NCBI GenBank assembly: GCA_905208975.1
Contig: CAJLRE010000039.1
Location: forward strand, 1 to 17,488
Reading direction: 5' to 3'
Source: an uncultured Collinsella sp.
GTDB taxonomy: Bacteria; Actinomycetota; Coriobacteriia; Coriobacteriales; Coriobacteriaceae
Length of the DNA stretch: 17,488 nt
A program made the translations under genes and the position numbers. Numbering within the stretch: the stretch's first letter is position 1; each line of letters starts with the position of its first letter. Below the pieces are notes generated by a model that saw only the letters and a list, made by a program, of their open reading frames with translations, did not search any database and was not told where the DNA came from. Of the stretch, positions 1-5,539 are shown piece by piece.

Positions 1-730
1 GGCTGCAGTTGATGCCCAAAACGTCGGCGCCGATGGCGTCGAGCGTGATGGCGGCCACCTCGGGACTCGTGCCCAGGAACGTGCGACCGTCTTCCTCAAA
101 GGTCATGGTGGCAAAGACGGGCAGGTCGGAGTTCTCTCGGCAGGCGAGGACGGCCGCCTTGATCTCGGCAAGGTCGGTCATGGTCTCGATAATAAAGAGG
201 TCCACGCCCGCATCGACGCCGGCGCGCACTTCCTCGGCAAAGAGGTCGTAGGCCTCGTCGAAGCTGAGGGTACCCAAGGGGCGCAGCAGCGCGCCGATGG
301 GGCCGATATCGCCGGCGACGTAGTGGGCACCGGCTGCGCGGGCGCAGGCGACAGCGGCGGCAAAGACATCTGCCACGGTGGCGGTACCGTCGAGCTTGTG
401 GGCGTTGGCGCCAAAGGTGTTGGCGGTGATCACGTCGCAGCCGGCCTCGACGTACTGTCGCTGAATGTCGGTAATGACCTGGGGCTCCTCAAAGTTGAGC
501 AGCTCGGGCAGGGCGCCTGCCTTCATACCAGCGGCCTGCAACATGGTGCCCATGCCGCCGTCGAACAGCAAGTGCCCCGTGCCCTCGATGGCGGCGCGCA
601 GGCGATCGTCCTTAATGCGCAGATCGTCGATCGTGCGCGTCTTGTACGCGGCGCCGTTGCAGCGCGCGGCATTGACAGGTGCCGCCAGCGCAGCACCGTC
701 CAGATCATGAGTGATAAGCGGAGTAAACAT
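1..730 (-). CDS. metH: Methionine synthase MetH, N-terminal homocysteine-binding part (partial, runs off window)
   Basis: The first 243 codons of a cobalamin-dependent methionine synthase. This enzyme moves a methyl group from methyltetrahydrofolate through cobalamin to homocysteine, giving methionine in the cytoplasm. The visible part is the homocysteine S-methyltransferase barrel: LLFDGGMGTMLQ at residues 54-65, a DVITANTFGANAHKL segment around 99-113, and GINCS at 239-243, whose Cys242 fits the first zinc-binding Cys of the family. The pterin-, B12- and C-terminal regions lie outside the window. The ATG at 730 follows the Shine-Dalgarno AGGAG, whose first bases are part of the TAG stop of the upstream gene (9-nt gap), which points to translational coupling. 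About 50 residues precede the DGGMGT motif, longer than the roughly 20 of E. coli MetH. Family call is firm; whether the B12 and other domains are present downstream cannot be seen. Confidence 0.93.
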   Translation of the reverse strand, partial: MFTPLITHDLDGAALAAPVNAARCNGAAYKTRTIDDLRIKDDRLRAAIEGTGHLLFDGGMGTMLQAAGMKAGALPELLNFEEPQVITDIQRQYVEAGCDVITANTFGANAHKLDGTATVADVFAAAVACARAAGAHYVAGDIGPIGALLRPLGTLSFDEAYDLFAEEVRAGVDAGVDLFIIETMTDLAEIKAAVLACRENSDLPVFATMTFEEDGRTFLGTSPEVAAITLDAIGADVLGINCS

Positions 731-739
731 CGAGGGCTC

Positions 740-1528
740 CTAATGGCTGGAATAGCAGGTGGTGTGGGCGGCACGGAAGCGACAGTGCTCGCGCATGCGG
801 CAGATATTGCAGGTGGGGCGGCTCTGGGCGTCGTGGACTTCGCCGTCAAACAGACCAATCACCGCGGTCACACTCTTGGTGGGCATGAGCAGGCTGGTGG
901 GCGTGACGGTAAGCCCGATGAGCCGCGTGGCGTTGAGCGCATTCACGATCGAGCGCTGGGCCGAGAGCGGGCAGTCGCCATAGCCGGGACTAAAGCGCCA
1001 GTTGCCGGCGAGTCCGTGTGCGGCGGCCGCAGCCTTGACCTGCTGGTCCATCTGCTCGACGGCGGCTTCTACATAGGCAGAGCATGCGGCGTCGAGCACG
1101 GCTCCCTCTAGGGGCTGCTGAGCTCCCGTGGTGCGCAGACGACGCTCGGCGTCCATGCCGAGGGTGCATGCCATGAGCGCGGCCATGCGGGCGTCCTTGA
1201 GATGTCGATAGATGTCGCGACCGCGCAGCTCAACGTTGGTGCCAACCAGACGGATGCAAGGCTCTCCCTGCTCGTCCACGCCCGTGGCATCGACGGTAAA
1301 CACGCGCCGCACGCCGCGGGGCTCAATGTCCAGCTCAAGGCGCTCGACCACAAGCTCAATACGTCGTGACAGCTCGGGCTCAATCTGCTGGCCGCCGTAG
1401 CCCAGATACCGCAGCATCTCGGCACGGTCGACACGGGGATGGTGCGCAGCATCGACACGGTAAAGCGCCGGCGACGCAAGGTCGGCCGGCACTTCGACAG
1501 CGGTTGTATCGATGTGCGGTTTTTCCAT
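740..1528 (-). CDS. Stand-alone methionine synthase reactivation (activation-domain) protein
   Basis: A 262-aa protein that matches the C-terminal activation domain of MetH (Met_synt_B12 family). In E. coli this domain binds S-adenosylmethionine and reductively remethylates inactivated cob(II)alamin. Seen here: RFSPGYGDCPL at residues 178-188, corresponding to the SAM-binding RxxPGY-x-xCP motif, and LMPTKSVTAVIGL around 214-226, typical of the domain. The C-terminus carries a Cys-rich tail, CNICRMREHC at 240-249 plus Cys258, which full-length E. coli-type MetH lacks and which suggests a metal or redox site (inference). The ATG at 1528 overlaps the metF stop by one base (TAATG), and metH starts 9 nt downstream. 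This implies that MetH here is split, with reactivation supplied in trans. Confidence 0.88.
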   Translation of the reverse strand: MEKPHIDTTAVEVPADLASPALYRVDAAHHPRVDRAEMLRYLGYGGQQIEPELSRRIELVVERLELDIEPRGVRRVFTVDATGVDEQGEPCIRLVGTNVELRGRDIYRHLKDARMAALMACTLGMDAERRLRTTGAQQPLEGAVLDAACSAYVEAAVEQMDQQVKAAAAAHGLAGNWRFSPGYGDCPLSAQRSIVNALNATRLIGLTVTPTSLLMPTKSVTAVIGLFDGEVHDAQSRPTCNICRMREHCRFRAAHTTCYSSH

Positions 1529-2400
1529 TACCCCAGGCGCTCCATAATGGTCGCGGCGATCGCAGGACGATTCATAGTGTACAGGTGCAGACCGGCGGCA
1601 CCGTGCTCCTTAAGGTCGCAAAGCTGACGGGCGGCATAATCTACACCGGCTGCCTGCAGGCTCTCGGGGTCGTTCTCGTACTTGGCGAGAATCTTGATGA
1701 CGGGGGAGGGCAGCGATGCGCCGCACATAAAGACCATGCGGCTGATCTGGGACTTGCCCATAAACGGCATGATGCCCGCGGTGATGGGCACCGTGATGCC
1801 CGCCTTGTCGGCAAGCTCGCGGAAGCGGTAGAAGCACTCGTTGTCAAAGAAGAGCTGCGTCACAAAGAAGCTCGCGCCGGCGTCCTGTTTTTGCTTGAGG
1901 TATTCGACCGAAGCGTTGAGGTCCTCACAGGCAATGTGGCCCTCGGGGTAGGCCGCGGCGCCCACGCAAAAGCCGGCGTCGACGAGCTCGGGGATGAGGT
2001 CGCGGGCGTAGGCGTAGTCCGAGGCGGGCTTGTCGTCCTCGGTCGCGCCAGCAGGAAGATCACCGCGCAGGGCCAGCACATTTTCTACGCCGGCGGAGCG
2101 GTATTCGTCGATCTTGGCGGCGATGTCGGCATGCGTGCGGCCAACGCAGGTAAGGTGCGCCACCGAGGGCGTATTGAATTCGCTCGTAATCATATGCGCG
2201 ATGGGGGCGGTGGTGGCGCCGTTGCCCGAGCCGCCGGCAGAGCAGGTGACCGAGACAAAGCTCGGCGAAAGCTTGCACAGATTGCCTGCCACTTCGCGAG
2301 CCGTGTCGAGGGTCAGCTCGCCCTTGGGCGGGAACATCTCAAACGAAACGGGTGCGGTGCCCTGGGATGCTGCCTGCTTAAAAACCTCGTCGACGCGCAT
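1528..2400 (-). CDS. metF: 5,10-methylenetetrahydrofolate reductase
   Basis: A 290-aa protein, the usual length for bacterial MetF. It reduces 5,10-methylene-THF to 5-methyl-THF, the methyl donor for MetH, in the cytoplasm with bound FAD. Motifs: VSFEMFPPKGE at residues 18-28, containing the conserved catalytic Glu21; LALRGD at 109-114 with the Asp that contacts the flavin; TQLFFD at 181-186 with the folate-contacting Gln; and ITAGIMPFMGKSQI around 207-219. An in-frame upstream ATG would add 22 residues, but the ATG at 2400 is preceded by AAAGGAG at good spacing and gives the normal N-terminus. It is the first gene of the metF-activase-metH operon, ending in a TAATG overlap with the next gene. 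Confidence 0.96.
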   Translation of the reverse strand: MRVDEVFKQAASQGTAPVSFEMFPPKGELTLDTAREVAGNLCKLSPSFVSVTCSAGGSGNGATTAPIAHMITSEFNTPSVAHLTCVGRTHADIAAKIDEYRSAGVENVLALRGDLPAGATEDDKPASDYAYARDLIPELVDAGFCVGAAAYPEGHIACEDLNASVEYLKQKQDAGASFFVTQLFFDNECFYRFRELADKAGITVPITAGIMPFMGKSQISRMVFMCGASLPSPVIKILAKYENDPESLQAAGVDYAARQLCDLKEHGAAGLHLYTMNRPAIAATIMERLG

Positions 2401-2443
2401 ATCGTGCTCCTTTAGATACGTAATAGTGTGATGTGTTGTAAGG

Positions 2444-2449
2444 ATTCTA
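2444..2449 (-). promoter_or_regulatory. Possible -10 element of the met operon
   Basis: TAGAAT on the minus strand, 44 nt upstream of the metF start codon and the best -10-like hexamer in the 5' region. No good -35 is found at 16-18 nt spacing, so the assignment is weak. Confidence 0.3.
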
Positions 2450-2552
2450 CAGCACCACTGTGTCACGGTGGAGTTTCACTCGCTATTCGGGGATACCAAT
2501 CAAAGATGCCTTGCTATCGACATTCCCTATAACAACGCAGCTCATTGGGGGC

Positions 2553-2602
2553 GGGGTTATAAAGACTGGTATCTGATGCGAAATACCAGTTAATAGAGCC
2601 CC
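2553..2602. promoter_or_regulatory. Long dyad, probable transcription factor site
   Basis: Arms ACTGGTAT (2565-2572) and ATACCAGT (2583-2590) are perfect inverted repeats around a 10-nt spacer. Symmetrically outside them, at 8 nt on each side, stand GGGG (2553-2556) and CCCC (2599-2602). An additional similar half-site, ATACCAATCAA, lies at 2493-2503. The location between two divergent genes fits an operator. The regulator is unknown, and the site does not match the actinobacterial GlnR consensus as I know it. Confidence 0.5.
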
Positions 2603-2663
2603 ATCCCAAATTGACTACCCTTAAACCATGGGGAGAGGTCTGCAATTTATACAGTTGATTGGC

Positions 2664-2805
2664 TGTTGAGGGCAGCAACACCGCCGCGATGCGGTAACCT
2701 CATTGATTGGTTTCGCGACAGCAACATAACGGTAATGTCGCGGAAACACGGCGAGTCTAAGCTAGGACTCGTTCGTTAGCAATCAACACCGCTTCTCACG
2801 CGGTG
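2664..2805 (+). promoter_or_regulatory. Structured leader of glnN (chain of hairpins)
   Basis: Consecutive potential stems precede the glnN ribosome binding site: TGTTG/CAACA (2664-2680), ACCGC/GCGGT (2680-2695), CGCGACA/TGTCGCG (2714-2742), CGAGTC/GACTCG (2752-2771) and CACCGC/GCGGTG (2787-2805). The nonamer CAACACCGC occurs twice (2676-2684 and 2784-2792), each time followed by GCGGT, so the first and last hairpins could exchange strands. The last stem ends 8 nt before the AAGGGAG ribosome binding site. There is no poly-T attenuator, so any control would act on translation or RNA stability (inference). Confidence 0.45.
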
Positions 2806-2826
2806 CCGATACGAAGGGAGTTCCGT

Positions 2827-4914
2827 ATGGCCGAACTTACTGACCGCTTCGGAACCATGGTGTTCTCTGAGGAAGTCATGAAGGACTACCTCCCCAAGGA
2901 CATTTGGAAGCGCCTTGCTGCAACCCTCGAGGACGGTGAGCCGCTCGACCTGGACGTGGCCAACGCCGTCGCTCACGCCATGAAGGTCTGGGCCATCTCC
3001 AAGGGCGCTACGCACTATGCGCACTGGTTCCAGCCGCTTTCGGGCATCACTTCCGAGAAGCACGACAGCTTCCTCGAGCCCAACCACGACGGCACCGCCA
3101 TTACCAAGTTTACGGGCAAGAACCTCATCCAGGGCGAGCCGGACGCCTCCAGCTTCCCCAACGGCGGCCTGCGTGCCACCTTCGAGGCCCGTGGCTACAC
3201 CGCTTGGGATCCCACCAGCCCCGCCTTTATCAAGGACGACGTCCTGTGCATCCCCACGGCCTTCTGCTCCTACACGGGCGAGGCCCTGGACAAGAAGACC
3301 CCGCTGCTGCGCTCCATGACCGCGCTCTCGCGTGAGTCCAAGCGCGTTTTGGCATTGTTTGGCAAGAGCCCCAAGAAGGTCGTTCCTTCCGTAGGCGACG
3401 AGCAGGAGTACTTCCTGATCAAGAAGGACGCCTACCGCAAGCGCAAGGACCTGGTCATCACCGGCCGCACGCTCTTTGGCGCCGCTCCCTGCAAGGGCCA
3501 GGAGCTCGAGGAGCACTACTTTGGCGCAATCCGCCCCACCGTCTCGTCCTATATGAAGGACCTGGACAACGAGCTGTGGGCGCTCGGCATTCCCGCCAAG
3601 ACCAAGCACAACGAGGTTGCCCCCTGCCAGCATGAGCTCGCCCCCGTCTATGGCGAGGTCAACGAGGCCATCGACCAGAACCTGGTCATGATGGAGAAGA
3701 TGAAGCTCATCGCCTCCCGCCACGATCTGGTCTGCCTGCTGCACGAGAAGCCGTTCGAGGGTATCAACGGTTCGGGCAAGCACAACAACTGGTCGCTTGG
3801 CACCGAGTCCGAGAATCTGCTCGATCCGGGCGACACCCCGCTCGACAACCTGCAGTTCATCGTCTTCCTCACTGCGGTGATCGAGGCCGTCGATAACTAT
3901 CAAGAGCTCCTGCGTGCTTCCGTCGCCTCGGCCGGCAACGACCATCGTCTGGGCGCCAACGAGGCTCCTCCGGCGATTATGTCCATCTTCCTGGGCGACC
4001 AGCTTACCGAGGTCGTCGAGAAGATCATCGACGGCAAGGCTTCCGTCCACGCCACGCGCGGCGTGCTCGACCTGGGCGCCGACACCCTGCCCAAGCTGAT
4101 GCAGGATAACACCGACCGCAACCGCACCTCCCCGTTCGCCTTCACCGGCAACAAGTTTGAGTTCCGTGCCTGCGGCTCCGAGCAGAACGTCTCCGACTCC
4201 AACCTGGTGCTCGATGCCGCCGTGGCCAAGTCGCTCAAGTCCTTTGCCGATGCACTTGAGGGCACGCCCGAGGACAAGTTCCAGGACGCCGCGCTCGAGT
4301 ACTGCAAAAAGGTCCTGACCGATCACCAGCGCATCTTGTTCTCCGGCGACGGCTACTCCGACGAGTGGCCCGTCGAGGCCGAGAAGCGCGGCCTTGCCAA
4401 CAACAAGACCACGGCCGACGCTCTGCCTGCCTTTGTTTCCGATAAGGCCATCGCGCTCTTTGAGGAGACGGGCGTTCTGACCCGCGCCGAGGCCCAGTGC
4501 CGCTACGACTGCAAGCTCGAGAAGTACAACAAGCTCATGAACATCGAGGCTACCACGATGATTCGCGAGGCACGTCGTACCTATCGCCCGGTCATCACCG
4601 CCTATGCCACCAAGGTCGCTAAGGGCCTGGAGACAATCCGCGCCGCCGGTGCTGACGCTGCCATGCAGTGCGAGCAGAACACGCTCAACAAGCTCTGCAA
4701 CGGCATCACCGCCATCAACGATTCCATCAAGGCTCTCGATGCCGTACACCAGAAGGCCGAGACCCTCGATGGCCAGGAGCAGGCCAACGTGTACGCGCAC
4801 GAGGTTGTTCCCGCTATGGATACGCTGCGTGCCGCCGTGGATGCCATGGAGGAGATCGTGGCTGCCGACTACTGGCCGGTCCCGACCTACGACGACATCC
4901 TGTTCTACGTGTAG
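2827..4914 (+). CDS. glnN: Glutamine synthetase, type III
   Basis: A 695-aa GSIII, the large dodecameric form of about 700 residues found in Bacteroides and many anaerobes. It makes glutamine from glutamate, ammonia and ATP in the cytoplasm. Motifs in order: WFQPLSGITSEKHDSFLE (67-84), GKNLIQGEPDASSFPNGG (97-114), VGDEQEYFLI (189-198), KGQELEEHYFGAI (223-235), AKTKHNEVAPCQHELAPVY (257-275), NGSGKHNNWS (314-323), AGNDHRLGANEAPPA (369-383) and NRTSPFAFTGNKFEFR (432-447). The ATG at 2827 is chosen over an upstream in-frame ATG at 2803 because AAGGGAG sits 6 nt before it and the stretch between lies in a hairpin. It appears monocistronic: a control region precedes it and an intrinsic terminator follows. 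No PII or ammonium transporter gene is nearby. Codon use is strongly biased to C-ending codons, suggesting high expression. Confidence 0.97.
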   Translation: MAELTDRFGTMVFSEEVMKDYLPKDIWKRLAATLEDGEPLDLDVANAVAHAMKVWAISKGATHYAHWFQPLSGITSEKHDSFLEPNHDGTAITKFTGKNLIQGEPDASSFPNGGLRATFEARGYTAWDPTSPAFIKDDVLCIPTAFCSYTGEALDKKTPLLRSMTALSRESKRVLALFGKSPKKVVPSVGDEQEYFLIKKDAYRKRKDLVITGRTLFGAAPCKGQELEEHYFGAIRPTVSSYMKDLDNELWALGIPAKTKHNEVAPCQHELAPVYGEVNEAIDQNLVMMEKMKLIASRHDLVCLLHEKPFEGINGSGKHNNWSLGTESENLLDPGDTPLDNLQFIVFLTAVIEAVDNYQELLRASVASAGNDHRLGANEAPPAIMSIFLGDQLTEVVEKIIDGKASVHATRGVLDLGADTLPKLMQDNTDRNRTSPFAFTGNKFEFRACGSEQNVSDSNLVLDAAVAKSLKSFADALEGTPEDKFQDAALEYCKKVLTDHQRILFSGDGYSDEWPVEAEKRGLANNKTTADALPAFVSDKAIALFEETGVLTRAEAQCRYDCKLEKYNKLMNIEATTMIREARRTYRPVITAYATKVAKGLETIRAAGADAAMQCEQNTLNKLCNGITAINDSIKALDAVHQKAETLDGQEQANVYAHEVVPAMDTLRAAVDAMEEIVAADYWPVPTYDDILFYV

Positions 4915-4945
4915 AACGTAACTGACATATCGTCACGGTATTGAG

Positions 4946-4981
4946 CCGGGGTCCGCATCGCGCGGGCTCCGGTTTTTGTTT
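4946..4981 (+). terminator. Intrinsic terminator of glnN
   Basis: An 11-bp GC-rich stem (4946-4956 with 4962-4972, two G-U pairs, 5-nt loop) is followed at once by TTTTTGTTT. It starts 32 nt after the glnN stop. Confidence 0.9.
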
Positions 4982-5029
4982 GCGAAGGACGCTTTGGATC
5001 CCGCTTTGCAACTGATTCGCCCACGCAAT

Positions 5030-5264
5030 AAGGGGTCGTGGGCAAAAAACGTCAAATATGAGTACTGTCACAAGCCCTGTAGCATTATCTTTTTGCAAAA
5101 TATGCAGTGTTACGCAACATATGTCCAAGTACTTAGCTGATAAATGCCTGCAATTCCTCCGCCGTAGGACGCCTTGTGTCCAAATCGCCTTCTGATGGCA
5201 TGAAATCGCTGTTACTAAATTGGTAACAGTACTCATATTTGCTATTTTTTGTCCACGGGCCCTT
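5030..5264. repeat. Foldback element with 42-bp imperfect inverted ends (MITE-like)
   Basis: The 42-nt arms at 5030-5071 and 5223-5264 are inverted copies matching at 35 of 42 positions by eye, including an uninterrupted 16-mer CAAATATGAGTACTGT. The 151-bp interior encodes no plausible protein, is AT-richer than the genes and contains smaller inverted repeats: GCATTATC (5082-5089) against GATAAATGC (5139-5147), GGAC/GTCC near 5167-5180, and CTGTTAC/GTAACAG at 5209-5229. No clear target-site duplication was found at the outer ends. It could be a non-autonomous transposable element or a structured RNA locus; the choice is open. Confidence 0.6.
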
Positions 5265-5281
5265 GGATGACAGTGTGATTT

Positions 5282-5310
5282 TATGCCTTCGGGGTTCGAA
5301 TCCCGGCGTA
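5282..5310 (+). pseudogene. tRNA T-arm-like fragment
   Basis: GGGGTTCGAATCCC carries the conserved T-loop TTCGAAT with flanking stem bases, within a hairpin that also pairs TATGCC (5282-5287) with GGCGTA (5305-5310). There is no room for the rest of a tRNA: 75 nt upstream lies inside the foldback element, and no matching 5' acceptor strand is seen. It may be the remnant of a tRNA 3' end or of an attachment site. A chance resemblance is possible. Confidence 0.35.
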
Positions 5311-5318
5311 TGGGTAGC

Positions 5319-5350
5319 AAAAAGCCCGCTACCGAATTGGTAACGGGCTT
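5319..5350 (-). terminator. Intrinsic terminator of tRNA-Glu
   Basis: On the minus strand a 12-nt stem, 5339-5350 with 5322-5333 (one mismatch, 5-nt loop), is followed by TTTTT (complement of 5319-5323). It lies 11 nt beyond the 3' CCA end of tRNA-Glu, which is the natural place for its terminator. Confidence 0.85.
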
Positions 5351-5361
5351 CTCAGATTCTG

Positions 5362-5438
5362 TGGTGCCCCCAGCGGGATTCGAACCCGCGATATCCACCT
5401 TGAAAGGGTGGCGTCCTTGGCCGCTAGACGATGGGGAC
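5362..5438 (-). tRNA. tRNA-Glu, anticodon UUC
   Basis: The minus-strand sequence folds as a complete tRNA. The 7-bp acceptor pairs GTCCCCA with TGGGGGC, the D arm begins TCGTCTAGCGGCC, and the anticodon stem CCACC/GGTGG encloses the loop CTTTCAA with anticodon TTC. The T arm is GCGGGTTCGAATCCCGC. The discriminator is A, followed by an encoded CCA. The sequence closely resembles other bacterial tRNA-Glu genes. Confidence 0.97.
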
Positions 5439-5448
5439 AGCGGGAAAG

Positions 5449-5457
5449 AGTATAGCA
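5449..5457 (-). promoter_or_regulatory. Extended -10 promoter of tRNA-Glu
   Basis: TGCTATACT on the minus strand is an extended -10 (TGnTATACT) placed 10 nt before the 5' end of tRNA-Glu. No strong -35 is visible, as is common for extended -10 promoters. Confidence 0.6.
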
Positions 5458-5496
5458 GACTTTTTTGCCGGCGCGTATATCGTTGGCAAACTGGAA

Positions 5497-5533
5497 AACC
5501 ACCACAAAGGTACCTGTCCCCTTTGTGGTGGTT
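5497..5533. repeat. REP-like palindrome, copy 1
   Basis: A perfect 14-bp inverted repeat, AACCACCACAAAGG (5497-5510) and CCTTTGTGGTGGTT (5520-5533), around the 9-nt loop TACCTGTCC. It begins 7 nt past the stop of the murT-gatD fusion. On the minus strand the stem is followed by a short T run, so it could also help end that operon's transcript. Its core is shared with the palindrome at 12843-12871. Confidence 0.75.
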
Positions 5534-5539
5534 GGGGCG

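Larger units (their letters stand above)
2401..2826. other. Divergent metF/glnN control region
   Basis: A 426-bp gene-free interval, clearly lower in GC than its neighbours. It holds a dyad at 2553-2602 and further ATACCA half-sites. The octamer TTGATTGG is at 2655-2662 and 2703-2710, with its complement CCAATCAA at 2496-2503. A chain of hairpins occupies 2664-2805, next to glnN. No SAM, cobalamin or glutamine riboswitch consensus was recognised, and no convincing full -35/-10 pair for glnN was found. Confidence 0.6.

Noticed and set aside
323..2415. Plus-strand open frames of 262 and 349 aa across the methionine operon
   Set aside because: They run antisense to metH, the activase and metF, which have clear family motifs and ribosome binding sites; the plus-strand products show no motif.
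2401..2700. SAM or cobalamin riboswitch for the met operon
   Set aside because: None of the conserved riboswitch core sequences were recognised on the minus strand. The leader between the likely -10 and the metF start is too short for either.
2664..2805. ANTAR-type tandem hairpins or T-box upstream of glnN
   Set aside because: ANTAR targets need two hexanucleotide loops with A at position 1 and G at position 4. The loops here (CGCGAT, and AAGCTA if a T-G pair closes) do not fit. No T-box antiterminator sequence is present.
2776..4800. Long 674-aa open frame antisense to glnN
   Set aside because: It is the mirror of a strongly codon-biased GC-rich gene. Glutamine synthetase motifs fill the plus strand, and the antisense product is low-complexity Leu/Gly/Val-rich with no family match.
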